A DNA stretch of 64,000 nucleotides from Alkaliphilus sp. B6464 (GCF_018141165.1 NZ_CP058557.1:992001-1056000); one strand, 5' to 3'. Positions 37,790 through 47,378 are shown, numbered from the stretch's first letter. Translations and numbers: made by a program. Notes: generated by a model not told the origin, from the sequence alone.

Positions 37790-39619
37790 CTACTCCACAG
37801 TAACGGACTTTGCCAAGTTCCTTGGTTTATCTACATCACAATTTTTTCCTAAAGCTACATAATAGGATATTAACTGTAGCGGAATAATAGATAGTATACC
37901 TATAATCTCATCTATGGTATCGGGTATATAGATTACTTTATCTGCAGACTTTTCTATTGAAGTATTCCCTTCCTTTGAAACAGCTATTATATATCCTCCC
38001 CTTGCTTTTACTTCCCTTATATTGCTTATCATCTTATCATAAAGGTTATCTTGAGTAGCCAGAGCTATAACAGGTGTTCCCTCTTCTATTAATGCTAAGG
38101 TACCATGTTTTAACTCTCCTGCTGCCATAGCTTCTGAATGTATATAGGATACCTCTTTTAATTTTAAAGAACCCTCCATAGCTACATTGTAGTCTATTCC
38201 TCTTCCTATAAAAAATATATCATCCTGATTCATTATATCGGATGCAATATCCTTTACTTTAGAAATATCATTTAATATATACTCAACCTTTTCAGGAAGT
38301 TTTATGACCTCTTTCAAAACAGTATTATATTCACTATTACTTATATTTTCATTTAACTTTCCTAGATATAAGGCTATAATAGTAAAAGCAGCTACTTGGG
38401 TTGTATAAGCCTTTGTTGAAGCTACTGCTATTTCTGGCCCTGCCCATGTATAAAATACATCATCAGCTTCTCTAGCTATAGAACTTCCTACCACATTACA
38501 TAAGGCTAGTGTTCGTGCACCTTTTTCCTTTGCAAGTCTTAATGCAGCCAACGTGTCTGCTGTTTCACCAGATTGACTTACAACTATCATTAAAGTATTT
38601 TCATCTATAAATGGATTATTATATCTAAACTCTGACGCTACATCTGTTAACACAGGTATTTTAGCATACTTTTCTATTAAACTTTTTCCTACTATTCCAG
38701 CATGATAGGCTGTACCACAGGCAACTATATATATTTTATTTATATTCTTTATATATTCCTTTCCAATATTAATATTATCTAGTCTAATACTACCATCCTT
38801 TGTTATCCTTGGAGAAATTGTATCCCTTAAGGCCTTTGGCTGTTCGAATATTTCTTTTATCATAAAGTGATCATAGCCACCCTTTTCCGCCTGATCTATA
38901 TCCCAAGTTACCTTATAAATTTCCTTCTCCTTTACATTACCTTTAAAATCCATAATCAATATGCTATCTCTCTCTAATACTGCCATTTCTTCATTTTCTA
39001 ATAAATATATTTTTCTTGTATAGTTTATAACTGCAGGTATATCTGATGCTATAAAGTTTTCACCTTCTCCTACACCAATGATTAAGGGACTATCTTTTCT
39101 TATAGCTATTAATTTTTCTGGTTCATCCTTTGACATTACTACAATAGCAAAGGCTCCTTCTAATCTTCCTATTGCTTTTTTTATTGCATCTAATAAATTT
39201 CCATTGTAGTAATAATCTATAAGGTGAGGGATAACCTCTGTATCGGTTTCTGATAAAAACTCATATCCCTTTTCCTGAAGCTCTTCCCTCAACTGATTAA
39301 AGTTCTCGATTATACCATTATGCACTACAGATATAGTTTTAGATGGATTTAGATGAGGATGAGAATTTCTATCTGATGGTTCTCCATGAGTAGCCCATCT
39401 CGTATGGCCTATCCCTAAGTTTCCTGTTATATTTACTTCTTTTATATTTTCTTTTAATATAGCTAGTCTACCTTTATATTTTTTCATTTCTATATTGTTA
39501 TTGTCGTTCAGTATAGCTATACCAGCTGAGTCATAGCCTCTATATTCTAATTTTTCTAATCCGTCGATTAATACATTTACAGAATCTCTATTTCCTATAT
39601 ATCCTACTATTCCACACAT
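37790..39619 (-). CDS. glmS: Glutamine--fructose-6-phosphate aminotransferase (isomerizing)
   Basis: 609 aa, normal length. N-terminal glutaminase (Ntn) domain begins MCGIVGYIG with catalytic Cys2; HTRWATHG and the second half with two SIS domains (VACGTAYHAG, SQSGETADT, ALCNVVGSS) and the C-terminal DKPRNLAKSVTVE tail. It makes glucosamine-6-phosphate, the entry point to amino sugars for peptidoglycan. GGTGATA before ATG. Unlike many Firmicutes copies, no glmS ribozyme core was found in the 230 nt upstream; a hairpin (39686-39719) is the only structure there. Confidence 0.98.
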   Translation of the reverse strand: MCGIVGYIGNRDSVNVLIDGLEKLEYRGYDSAGIAILNDNNNIEMKKYKGRLAILKENIKEVNITGNLGIGHTRWATHGEPSDRNSHPHLNPSKTISVVHNGIIENFNQLREELQEKGYEFLSETDTEVIPHLIDYYYNGNLLDAIKKAIGRLEGAFAIVVMSKDEPEKLIAIRKDSPLIIGVGEGENFIASDIPAVINYTRKIYLLENEEMAVLERDSILIMDFKGNVKEKEIYKVTWDIDQAEKGGYDHFMIKEIFEQPKALRDTISPRITKDGSIRLDNINIGKEYIKNINKIYIVACGTAYHAGIVGKSLIEKYAKIPVLTDVASEFRYNNPFIDENTLMIVVSQSGETADTLAALRLAKEKGARTLALCNVVGSSIAREADDVFYTWAGPEIAVASTKAYTTQVAAFTIIALYLGKLNENISNSEYNTVLKEVIKLPEKVEYILNDISKVKDIASDIMNQDDIFFIGRGIDYNVAMEGSLKLKEVSYIHSEAMAAGELKHGTLALIEEGTPVIALATQDNLYDKMISNIREVKARGGYIIAVSKEGNTSIEKSADKVIYIPDTIDEIIGILSIIPLQLISYYVALGKNCDVDKPRNLAKSVTVE

Positions 39620-39685
39620 ATTATCACCTTTTTCTATTTGATTTTAGCCTTGCATTCTTTACAGTCGCTCATTAGCAAAGTTTAA

Positions 39686-39719
39686 ACAAAGGCTTTATAT
39701 TGCCTAGACCTTTGTTTAT
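39686..39719. terminator. Hairpin upstream of glmS
   Basis: Arms AAACAAAGG/CCTTTGTTT separated by 16 nt that contain a further GGC/GCC pairing. It is A/T-flanked on both strands. It may be a leader structure of glmS or a terminator of upstream transcription. Confidence 0.45.
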
Positions 39720-39941
39720 ATTACCCATTAATCATTCTTTATATATCTTTCTATTTAGTTGAATAATAGTATCCATCAATTACTACAATTTAATTTTATT
39801 AAATATACAACCGTTGGTACAGAAAATATTTTATCATAAACATTTATCCTTTAAAAGTAAAAAAGAGGATTTTTATGGAATCTTTAATTATACTTATATA
39901 ACAAATACTTGTATTACTGCCTTAAGAATACAATAAAATAT

Positions 39942-39987
39942 AAAACAAACCACCCTATCTTGAATTGAAATTAGGTGGTTTTGTTTT
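39942..39987 (-). terminator. Terminator of the XRE-Spo0E operon
   Basis: Arms built on AACCACC/GGTGGTT extended by AAAC/GTTT-type pairs, loop about 13 nt, A/T runs on both sides; 20 nt after the Spo0E-like stop. Confidence 0.7.
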
Positions 39988-40006
39988 TTCAGATGTATAC
40001 TTTTAT

Positions 40007-40243
40007 TTACTTTTTAATCATAATTTTAGATTTTAAATGTTTTTCCAAAAAAATATACTTTAAAATTATGTTATCTAACTTTCTACTTAGATCTAATATA
40101 TCTTCTTTTACATTATTTTTTTCCACAGACACCAAAGCATTTAATCTGTCTTTTGTTTTTTCCATATCTTTCTTTAATTCTAATAAGTCACCATACTCTT
40201 TACTAATAGCAACTCCTTTATCATCATACTTATTCTTATTCAT
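40007..40243 (-). CDS. Spo0E-like aspartyl-phosphate phosphatase
   Basis: 78 aa from ATG 40243 (GGGAGG 8 nt upstream; a TTG lies one codon before). A helical hairpin protein: KKDMEKTKDRLNALV ... then the Spo0E signature LSRKLDNIILKYI (SxxLD). Such proteins dephosphorylate Spo0A~P and hold back sporulation. Last gene after an XRE regulator, 28 nt apart, on one transcript. It is longer than typical (about 50-60 aa) because of an N-terminal extension (MNKNKYDDKGVAISKEYGD). Confidence 0.72.
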   Translation of the reverse strand: MNKNKYDDKGVAISKEYGDLLELKKDMEKTKDRLNALVSVEKNNVKEDILDLSRKLDNIILKYIFLEKHLKSKIMIKK

Positions 40244-40271
40244 CAAAATAACCTCCCAAAATCTTTTATAC

Positions 40272-40502
40272 TTATTCCTCTATACTCTTTTGCTTATTTT
40301 CTGTATCTTGACCAGTATTCATCAAAAGAATATTTTCTATCATATCTTTATATTTTGATCCTGATCTTTCTCCATATAAAATCATACTGAGATATGCTTC
40401 CGATGTTCCAACCTTTCTTGCTAGTGTTTTTTGTGTCATATTTAAATAAAATAATCGTTTCTTAACTTGCTCTCCAAAGTTAGTTAACTTTCTTTTTCTC
40501 AC
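40272..40502 (-). CDS. XRE family helix-turn-helix protein
   Basis: 76 aa with GTG start at 40502. HTH_XRE: FGEQVKKRLFYLNMTQKTLARKVGTSEAYLSMILYGERSG. The C-terminal tail is polar. It could act as a Cro-like partner to the divergent repressor and control the Spo0E-like gene that follows. GGGGGAT about 12 nt upstream. Confidence 0.75.
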   Translation of the reverse strand: MRKRKLTNFGEQVKKRLFYLNMTQKTLARKVGTSEAYLSMILYGERSGSKYKDMIENILLMNTGQDTENKQKSIEE

Positions 40503-40575
40503 ACAAAATCATCCCCCTGTTGCATAACAAAATTCATCATTCTCTTTTATAAGATATTTATGATACAATAATAAA

Positions 40576-40621
40576 GATTAAAAGTTAATCATAAGTCAAT
40601 GTTATCTCTTTTATCAGATAA
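40576..40621. promoter_or_regulatory. Operator-like inverted repeats between the divergent XRE genes
   Basis: GATTAA-N3-TTAATC at 40576-40590 and TTATCT-N8-AGATAA at 40602-40621, in the 179-bp divergent gap. The first is repeated exactly in form at 41077-41091. Confidence 0.5.
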
Positions 40622-40681
40622 TGTCAAATATTTTCGATGTTTTTTTCTGATTAAAGATATTTTATAGAAGGAGGTATTTCA

Positions 40682-41056
40682 ATGGATACTATAGGAAAAA
40701 GAATTCGCTTTGCTCGTAAAGCTAATAATTTAACTTTAATTGATATAAACAAAATTACCGGACTATCTACCGGTAATCTTAGCGAACTTGAAAATGATAA
40801 GTTTTTACCCTCCGCAAATGCTTTAATACAATTTAAGAAAATATTTAATATATCTATAGATTGGATATTAACTGGCGAAGAGCCTGATCCTAACTTAAAT
40901 CTTCAAAGTATTAAAGAAACAAAAGAAGAATATTTCTCTAGTCAATATACAGAAGACGAAAAACAGCTAATTGAATCCTATAGAAAATTAGATAATACAA
41001 GCAAACAAAACCTTTGGGGTTATTTAAATGTAGTTATTTCTTCTTATAACAAATAA
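40682..41056 (+). CDS. XRE family transcriptional repressor
   Basis: 124 aa. N-terminal HTH (about 5-60: IGKRIRFARKANNLTLIDINKITGLSTGNLSELENDKFLPS) followed by IDWILTGEEPDP, the hinge found in phage-type and SinR-like repressors, and an acidic C-terminal helix pair. GAAGGAGG before ATG. Divergent from the XRE-Spo0E pair, so a switch-like arrangement resembling a phage immunity region; no other phage genes are nearby. Confidence 0.82.
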   Translation: MDTIGKRIRFARKANNLTLIDINKITGLSTGNLSELENDKFLPSANALIQFKKIFNISIDWILTGEEPDPNLNLQSIKETKEEYFSSQYTEDEKQLIESYRKLDNTSKQNLWGYLNVVISSYNK

Positions 41057-41076
41057 GGCTTTTTTTATAACATAAT

Positions 41077-41091
41077 GATTAATAATTAATC
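41077..41091. promoter_or_regulatory. Second GATTAA-N3-TTAATC palindrome, downstream of the repressor gene
   Basis: GATTAATAATTAATC, the centre of a 25-bp palindrome (41072-41096). Same form as the site at 40576-40590; the two bracket the repressor gene. Confidence 0.45.
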
Positions 41092-41154
41092 ATTATACTT
41101 CTCTTTTACAAAGATTTATTTAATTTTACTTATTCCTAAGAATTAGTCACCAAT

Positions 41155-41191
41155 AAAAAAACCTACAGACATTTATAGTATTGTCTGTAGG
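41155..41191 (-). terminator. Terminator of the ytrHI pair
   Basis: A 10-bp perfect stem CCTACAGACA/TGTCTGTAGG followed on the minus strand by TTTTTTT. Confidence 0.85.
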
Positions 41192-41274
41192 AGTCTTTGG
41201 CTTTACACAATTTTTATAGACTAAATCAACATTTCATTTATCTTGATTTTAATTGATTATTCTTATGAGAGCAT

Positions 41275-41745
41275 TTATATTTCAACTTTTATAAAGATTT
41301 TTAATATCTCTGTTAATATTAATTTATTGATATGTAATCTATATTCCCTATCTTCTATCTTTAAAATTCTTTTATCTGCTACTTCTACAAGTATATCTGG
41401 ATCAATATTTTTGACTTCTTTCCCTAATAGTGTACTGTATTTTTCTTTTATAGCTTTTTCTATTTCTATTTCATCTATTTCATCCATTTTATCTCCATCA
41501 AAAATTAAAATTATTTCTATATCCTTAAGTATAATATTTTGAGTATTAATTGATTTTTCTAATTTTTCAAGTCGAGCATTTTTATCTTGAATGGTTGTTT
41601 CGAGGTATGCGATTTTTTTATAATGCATATCCATTCTATAACTAACTATAATAGACAAGATAGCTGCGCCTATTAATAGACCAGTTACTAAACCTGCTAT
41701 AAAACATAAAATAAATTTTTGACCCTTCTTTTTTAGTTGCCCCAT
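41275..41745 (-). CDS. YtrI-like sporulation membrane protein
   Basis: 156 aa: one N-terminal membrane helix (about 11-34), a coiled coil (about 42-75) and a small C-terminal domain. The sequence is divergent, but gene order (right after ytrH, overlapping it by 13 nt) and architecture match YtrI, which is needed for a normal spore in Bacillus. GGTGTGGTGA before ATG. The name rests mostly on synteny. Confidence 0.6.
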   Translation of the reverse strand: MGQLKKKGQKFILCFIAGLVTGLLIGAAILSIIVSYRMDMHYKKIAYLETTIQDKNARLEKLEKSINTQNIILKDIEIILIFDGDKMDEIDEIEIEKAIKEKYSTLLGKEVKNIDPDILVEVADKRILKIEDREYRLHINKLILTEILKIFIKVEI

Positions 41746-42071
41746 ATTTCACCACACCTCTGGATCAACTTAATAAAACTATATCCTGTATTTGCCCCTA
41801 AAAGAGCTACTAATATATATATAATCTGCTTTATAATAGATTTGAGCTCACCTTCAAATAGACCTTTCTCTATTACCTCAAAAGAAGAAAACGTTCCACC
41901 AATAGCAATTGCCATTGCCCATATTTTAATAGAGCTAGATATATTAAGCATAAGCTTAAGTGGTGGATAATCCGTTATTATGGCTCCTATCCCTGCGAAA
42001 ACACTTGCTCCAATTACTACGCCAAAAGCAATTAAAAAGTTATGTACTATACTGGTATAAAAGTTAGCCAA
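41733..42071 (-). CDS. ytrH: YtrH family sporulation protein
   Basis: About 112 aa with three or four membrane helices. NFLIAFGVVIGASVFAGIGAI, YPPLKLMLNISSSIKIWAMAIAIGGTFSSFEVIEKG is the YtrH signature. Produced in the mother cell in Bacillus. I prefer a TTG start at 42071 (GGTGAT 5 nt upstream, giving the typical short N-terminus); an ATG at 42083 has its only SD-like bases immediately adjacent. The 324-bp gap upstream (42084-42407) shows no gene or clear signal. Confidence 0.82.
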   Translation of the reverse strand: MANFYTSIVHNFLIAFGVVIGASVFAGIGAIITDYPPLKLMLNISSSIKIWAMAIAIGGTFSSFEVIEKGLFEGELKSIIKQIIYILVALLGANTGYSFIKLIQRCGEIWGN

Positions 42072-42407
42072 TTTAATCACCATACCTTACAAAATATCTC
42101 TACCTTTAATTTCATAAAATAAACCCTTGTTATTTTTAATAATGGTCATTATAAAGATCTCTTTTTACAAGATATGATAAGAATACTGCCTTTATGTAAA
42201 CTTAATCTATAAATTTTTAATTTTATATTTTTAATAATTAGTTTATAAAAAATAGTGCACTTATCTTCAATTCCTTTAAAATATAGTTAAGTGAATAACA
42301 TAATATAAAAGAAATTAAATTAAGTGCACATTAATAATATCCATTCTTAAATTAATAAATGTCTACCAAGTTTTTATAAAAATAATTCTAGTAAACATTC
42401 AGCCTGT

Positions 42408-43271
42408 TTATGCGATTGCATCTATATCAATGTTCTTAATACTAATAGAATTATAACCTTTTTGTTTTGCTCTCGTAGACGATAAACTTGCGGTATTAAC
42501 CATGTTAATTATTAATTCTAAAATATTGTCTGCTTTTTTATTATGTGTGCTACAACCTGTAATACCAATTGATGCAGAAACTTGTATATTATCAGGGAAA
42601 ATGTATGAGTTTATAGCCTTTATGATATTCTGAGCAAGTCTTTTACTATCATCTATAGAATATGGAGTTACTACTGCAAATTCATCTCCTGCATACCTGC
42701 ACAAATAAGAATCTTTGTTAATACTTTTTTTCAATATATCTGCTACTTTTTTCAATACGGAATCTCCAATTGTATGTCCATATCTTTTATCTATATATCC
42801 AAAATTATCTAAGTCAATAAATATTATAGATATATTATCCTCACTTTTAAAAAGATTATATGCATTGTAAAAAATATAATCGCTTTTATATAATCCTGTT
42901 AGCAGATCAACAGATTTTCCTAATTCTATACTTAAGATCATCCTAGTTAAGTATCCTATAATCTCATTTTCATCCTGGACAAATATAACTTCGACATCTT
43001 TATTTAACTCAAATATTTTTTTTGTTTCCCATACAGATGTAGAAAAATCAACACAAATATATTTATCAGACATAACATCAGCAGCTATTCTATTAGGGTG
43101 GGCAACTACAAGTTCTTTTTCTGTAATTACGCCCACAATTTTATCGTTATCATAAACAGAGAAACATTTTATACTTTGTTCATAAAAGATATTTTGAATT
43201 TTTTTTACGCCAGTTAAGACATCAACCTTCATTAATTTTTTTTCTGATATATCTAAAACTTTTTTTACCAT
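42408..43271 (-). CDS. CBS domain-GGDEF diguanylate cyclase
   Basis: 287 aa: CBS pair (about 5-115) and a GGDEF domain (about 120-275) with the active-site loop YAGDEF. The A-GDEF variant is usually active. No RxxD inhibitory site precedes it. Makes c-di-GMP, probably under adenine-nucleotide or similar control through the CBS pair. No membrane helix. The start ATG lies 7 nt inside the upstream gene, with no own ribosome site, so it is translationally coupled. Confidence 0.88.
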   Translation of the reverse strand: MVKKVLDISEKKLMKVDVLTGVKKIQNIFYEQSIKCFSVYDNDKIVGVITEKELVVAHPNRIAADVMSDKYICVDFSTSVWETKKIFELNKDVEVIFVQDENEIIGYLTRMILSIELGKSVDLLTGLYKSDYIFYNAYNLFKSEDNISIIFIDLDNFGYIDKRYGHTIGDSVLKKVADILKKSINKDSYLCRYAGDEFAVVTPYSIDDSKRLAQNIIKAINSYIFPDNIQVSASIGITGCSTHNKKADNILELIINMVNTASLSSTRAKQKGYNSISIKNIDIDAIA

Positions 43272-43618
43272 AAATCAATAGATTTGCTAACATTAAGAGT
43301 TATTCGTATCTGAGCTCTTATAATCATAGTATCGTTAGCAATTTTTCCTCCTTCTTCCATTATCATTTTAATGAGTTTGTCTTGAGGAAGCATATTTAAT
43401 AAAGATTTTCTTACCACAATTGCTTCAAAATACCTATCTTCAATTCTTACTATTTCATATTGATCTGGAGATAATATATCTACCATTCTTCTTGCCGCCT
43501 CTGGTCCAATTGGAGCTCGTTTTCCAACTATTAATACATCTTGCATAGGAGGTACTTCGAACTCAGAAAAACGCATATTAATTTCTGCTTTTTTGTTTCC
43601 TTCAATTCTACTTTCCAA
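43265..43618 (-). CDS. Conserved-looking protein of unknown function
   Basis: 117 aa, not recognised. A TTG start at 43618 has GGTGAT about 8 nt upstream; the first ATG (43576) has none. The sequence VPPMQDVLIVGKRAPIGPEAARRMVDILSPDQYEIVRIEDRYFEAIVVRKSLL suggests a small alpha/beta fold; no membrane segment or cofactor motif. It overlaps the CBS-GGDEF gene by 7 nt, so the two proteins are made together, perhaps as a signalling pair. The gap upstream (43619-44204) holds nothing else that I can identify. Confidence 0.65.
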   Translation of the reverse strand: MESRIEGNKKAEINMRFSEFEVPPMQDVLIVGKRAPIGPEAARRMVDILSPDQYEIVRIEDRYFEAIVVRKSLLNMLPQDKLIKMIMEEGGKIANDTMIIRAQIRITLNVSKSIDLW

Positions 43619-44204
43619 GGATCTATCACCTTCCCTATAACTTGTAAATTACTTATATTGCTTTGTTTAAATTCTTTATTTTATATGTTAAGCCTCCCTG
43701 TCATTGAATTGTTGCAGAACTAAAAACAAAAATCTTTTTCCAACAAAAATAAAAATGGTGATATAAACTAAATTTTATTAATTTGGCGCCTTAATTAACG
43801 TTAACAGAAAACATTATTTTTGTCTTGTTTTTTAATATTATTCCTTATCAAATAATATATTAATTTATCAATAGGACTTTTATCTTATTTTATCAAAATT
43901 AATTGAATTTTGGTGGATTTTATTTTTACATTTTTCGACATTCTATATTTGAAAGACTCCATATAGAATAAAACTCATCTAGTTTATATTCATATATTTA
44001 AACTATAAATTACTTTTTAATGACTTTATACATGTATAATGAAACATTCTTTTAAGTTTACCCATATATATATCATTAAATCTTTATATTTTCATATTAT
44101 TTAAATTGTATAATATAGTTATAGTAAAAACTAATATAATTCGGGTAATTTAAAGATGTAGTATTAATAATAGTAGATAAAATATGTATGGAATAGGATA
44201 AGGA

Positions 44205-44252
44205 AAAAACATGATTTAATGATAACTATATACTTCATTAAATCATGTTTTT
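44205..44252 (-). terminator. Terminator of the purine-salvage operon
   Basis: An 18-bp perfect stem AAAAACATGATTTAATGA/TCATTAAATCATGTTTTT with a 12-nt loop, 13 nt past the adenine deaminase stop. Confidence 0.88.
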
Positions 44253-44264
44253 GATAGACTTTTT

Positions 44265-46049
44265 TTATTTTACAAAAAAGGTAACGAGCTTTTGATCAGT
44301 AACTGATACTAACCCTAAATCAGTTATTTTTGCATTTGGTACAACTGGTAAAGCAATAGTGGCTATTCTAAGAAGTGGATTTTTATTATCTATACCTAAA
44401 CCCCTTATAGATTCCTTCATTCTAGATATAACCTTATCAAGCTCTCTAGCAGGTAACGGTGACATAAGGCCTGCTATTGGTAAAGGTAATATATCTAGTA
44501 CCTCTCCATCTAAAGCACAGGATATGCCCCCCTTACTTTCTATAATAGCATTAACTGCTACTAATGCATCTTCTTCATTTGAAGCCACAACAGTTACATT
44601 ATGACTATCGTGAGATACTGTCCCTGCTATTGCACCTTTTTTAATACCAAAGTTTCGTACTAACCCTATACTTTTATTTCCTTTTCCATATCTATTAAAT
44701 ACGACTACAATATTTAAATCATCGTCATGACTTGTATCAAGATATCCATTTTTTATAGGAATATCTTCGACTTTATACTCAGTTAAAGATGAATTTATTG
44801 ATAAATAATTTATAACTCTAACTGACACATGACCCTTTTCTTCCTCAACCTTTACCTTAAAATCTTCTTCTGTAGGTTGCTTTAAATTAACTGTATTTAT
44901 CTTTTCAACGTCATACTCTTTATGTTCTATGTCTACTAATAGTTTTCCGCCCTTGGCAACAAGTTCTCCCTTGCAAAATACGTACTCAGGTCTCATATCT
45001 TTCAAATCTGGTATAAGTAAAATATCTGCAGTATAACCAGGTGCTACTGCGCCTAAATTCTTTATGCCGAGAGAGTTTGCTGCTTGGATAGTAGCACATC
45101 TTATGGCATATACTGTATCTAACCCAGCCTCTATAGCCTTTTTAACTGCAAAATTTATATGACCATCTCTTAAAATATCTCCTGGCTCTCTATCATCACT
45201 GCATAATGTCATATTTGGCGGATAACAAAAGTCTTTCATTGCTGATACTATGTCTAACACATTTTGAGACATAGAGCTTTCTCTAGCATCAACTGTCATA
45301 CCCATTCTAAGTTTATCTCTAGCCTCTTGCCCAAAGCGAGATTCATGGTCATTATTCGGGCCTGCACATATGTATGCAGACAGATTTCTTCCTTTAAGCA
45401 TAGGTGAGTGTCCTTGGATGAAAACATTCTTTTTCTCTGCCAGCTCAAGAATTTTTACCATTCTTTCACTGTTATTTATGACTCCGTTAAAATCCATAAC
45501 TTCACCAAGCCCAATTACTCTTTCAAGTTTTAGCAGTTTGTCTATATCGTCAGCTAGAAAAGTAGCACCTGAATTTTCTAGTCCAGGTACAGCTGGAATG
45601 CAAGATGGAGCTAGAATATAATTTCTAATAGGAAGATTTTCGCTTGCTTCATGCATATACTCTACAGCATCTATACCTAATACATTTCCAATCTCATGAG
45701 GATCGGTTATTATAGTTGTTGTTCCATGAGGTACAACAGCCTTTGCGTAATTAGCTGGAGTAAGCATACTACTTTCTATGTGAAGATGAGTGTCAATTAA
45801 TCCAGGAACAGCAAACATTCCCTTACCGTCTATATATGTTTTGCCTTCCATTTCATTTCTATTTTCTTCAGTACAATCAGGATCAGCTTCAATATGAGCA
45901 ATAAATCCCTCATATATACCTATATCAGCAGAATATATTTCTCCAGTGAATACATTTACTAACCGAGTATTTTTTATAACAATATCCATAGGTCTTTTTC
46001 CTATAGCTGCCTCAACAAGCTCTATTCTGTTTCTTACCGGTATTTTCAA
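44265..46049 (-). CDS. ade: Adenine deaminase
   Basis: 594-aa amidohydrolase-superfamily enzyme converting adenine to hypoxanthine and ammonia. Metal ligands in VDTHLHIESS-like PGLIDTHLHIE, then HGTTTIITDPHEIGNV and IQGHSPML; the C-terminal adenine-deaminase domain has AGTVSHDSHNVTVV and GISCALDGEVLDILPLPIAGLMS. TTG start at 46049 behind AAGGAG (7 nt). Last gene of the operon; it acts on adenine released by the phosphorylase encoded two genes upstream. Confidence 0.96.
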   Translation of the reverse strand: MKIPVRNRIELVEAAIGKRPMDIVIKNTRLVNVFTGEIYSADIGIYEGFIAHIEADPDCTEENRNEMEGKTYIDGKGMFAVPGLIDTHLHIESSMLTPANYAKAVVPHGTTTIITDPHEIGNVLGIDAVEYMHEASENLPIRNYILAPSCIPAVPGLENSGATFLADDIDKLLKLERVIGLGEVMDFNGVINNSERMVKILELAEKKNVFIQGHSPMLKGRNLSAYICAGPNNDHESRFGQEARDKLRMGMTVDARESSMSQNVLDIVSAMKDFCYPPNMTLCSDDREPGDILRDGHINFAVKKAIEAGLDTVYAIRCATIQAANSLGIKNLGAVAPGYTADILLIPDLKDMRPEYVFCKGELVAKGGKLLVDIEHKEYDVEKINTVNLKQPTEEDFKVKVEEEKGHVSVRVINYLSINSSLTEYKVEDIPIKNGYLDTSHDDDLNIVVVFNRYGKGNKSIGLVRNFGIKKGAIAGTVSHDSHNVTVVASNEEDALVAVNAIIESKGGISCALDGEVLDILPLPIAGLMSPLPARELDKVISRMKESIRGLGIDNKNPLLRIATIALPVVPNAKITDLGLVSVTDQKLVTFFVK

Positions 46050-46089
46050 TATAATGCTCCTTTCTGGCTATTTTTATATAATAAAGATA

Positions 46090-47325
46090 CTATTTGGCCA
46101 GCTCTATTATCGTATCCAGCAGTATATCGCAGCCTAGCTTTATATCCTTAGAGTCAGTCATTTCTTCTGGCACATGACTTCTACCATTTATACTAGGAAC
46201 GAAAATCATACCTACATCTGTAATATCTCCTAACATACAAGCATCATGTCCAGCCCCACTATTCATCATTTTATATGTTATATTTCTGCTTTTAGCAGAG
46301 TTCTCTATCGTCCTAATTACTTTATCTGCTAAAGTAATCCCTTCTCCCTCACCTGTAAGTTCCATCTTGGCAGTTACATTATATAGTGCTGATATTTCAT
46401 GTACTTTTTTCTCGATCTCCTGTGCTGTAATATCTACACCATCTTTAGTCACGTCTCTAATATCAATAGTAAAATAGACACTCTCTGGAATTACATTAAG
46501 GACATTAGGATAACAAAGTATTTTTCCTACTGTACCTACAGTACTTGGATATGCCTTTTCTTTTATAATACTATCTATGGAGGATATGACTTTTGAAGCT
46601 GCTGCCATAGGATCTTGTCTAAGGTTCATAGGAGTTGCCCCAGCATGATTTGCCACTCCTTTAAATTCCACACCATATCTTTTTACTCCAGCAATTGCTT
46701 TTACTATACCTATAGGAATCTTTTCTGAGTCTAATACAGAACTTTGTTCTACATGGACTTCTATCATAGCCTTTACATCTCCAAGTTTTAAAACATCATT
46801 TTGTATATTATCAGGGTTTAAACCAAATTTTTTTGCAGCTTCATACATGGATATCCCATCGTCATTATACATTTTTTTGTAATCTTCTACATTAAGTTTT
46901 CCTGTCATTCCCTTACTTCCAGCCATAGGTTTTCCAAAATTACAGCCTTCTTCTTCAACAAAAACAACTGCTTCTACAGAGTGAGTAAGTTTTATATTAT
47001 TTTCAGTGAGCACTCTTAGTACTTCTAGACCTGCTACTACACCAACTACTCCATCAAATTTACCACCATGTTTTACGGTATCTATGTGAGATCCTGTCAT
47101 TACAATAGGAGCCTTTGTATCACTACCATTATATCTCCCTCGTATATTTCCTATAGCATCTACTACTACATCTAAGCCCATCTTTTTCATCTCAGATATA
47201 ATATATTCTTTAGCTAATCTGTCTTCGTTAGTATAGGAAAATCTGGTACATCCATTATTTGAATCGCTGCTATGTTCGTTTATTTTTTTGATATCATGTA
47301 TTATTCTTTCGAGATTTGTTTCCAT
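46090..47325 (-). CDS. M20 family N-carbamoyl-amino acid / ureido amidohydrolase
   Basis: 411 aa of the hydantoinase/carbamoylase (allantoate amidohydrolase-like) group of M20 enzymes. Binuclear metal ligands: MTGSHIDTVKHGGKFDG, VEEEGCNFG, IEVHVEQ and SGAGHDA. Substrate-defining FSYTNED and NHAGATPMNLRQDP are present. These enzymes hydrolyse ureido compounds (allantoate, beta-ureidopropionate, N-carbamoyl amino acids) to ammonia and CO2. Its place between deoD and ade suggests an intermediate of purine or pyrimidine breakdown, but which one is not determined by sequence. Confidence 0.9.
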   Translation of the reverse strand: METNLERIIHDIKKINEHSSDSNNGCTRFSYTNEDRLAKEYIISEMKKMGLDVVVDAIGNIRGRYNGSDTKAPIVMTGSHIDTVKHGGKFDGVVGVVAGLEVLRVLTENNIKLTHSVEAVVFVEEEGCNFGKPMAGSKGMTGKLNVEDYKKMYNDDGISMYEAAKKFGLNPDNIQNDVLKLGDVKAMIEVHVEQSSVLDSEKIPIGIVKAIAGVKRYGVEFKGVANHAGATPMNLRQDPMAAASKVISSIDSIIKEKAYPSTVGTVGKILCYPNVLNVIPESVYFTIDIRDVTKDGVDITAQEIEKKVHEISALYNVTAKMELTGEGEGITLADKVIRTIENSAKSRNITYKMMNSGAGHDACMLGDITDVGMIFVPSINGRSHVPEEMTDSKDIKLGCDILLDTIIELAK

Positions 47326-47378
47326 ATTTTCAGTCCCCCAATATGTAACAGCATTAATTTTACTAATATATCAATTTT

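Noticed and set aside
39620-39850. glmS ribozyme expected upstream of glmS
   Set aside because: I looked for the AGCGCC catalytic core and the conserved pseudoknot elements on the minus strand and found none; only a simple hairpin is present.
40272-41056. Prophage immunity region
   Set aside because: The divergent XRE genes look phage-like, but no integrase, structural or lysis genes are nearby and the partner gene is Spo0E-like.
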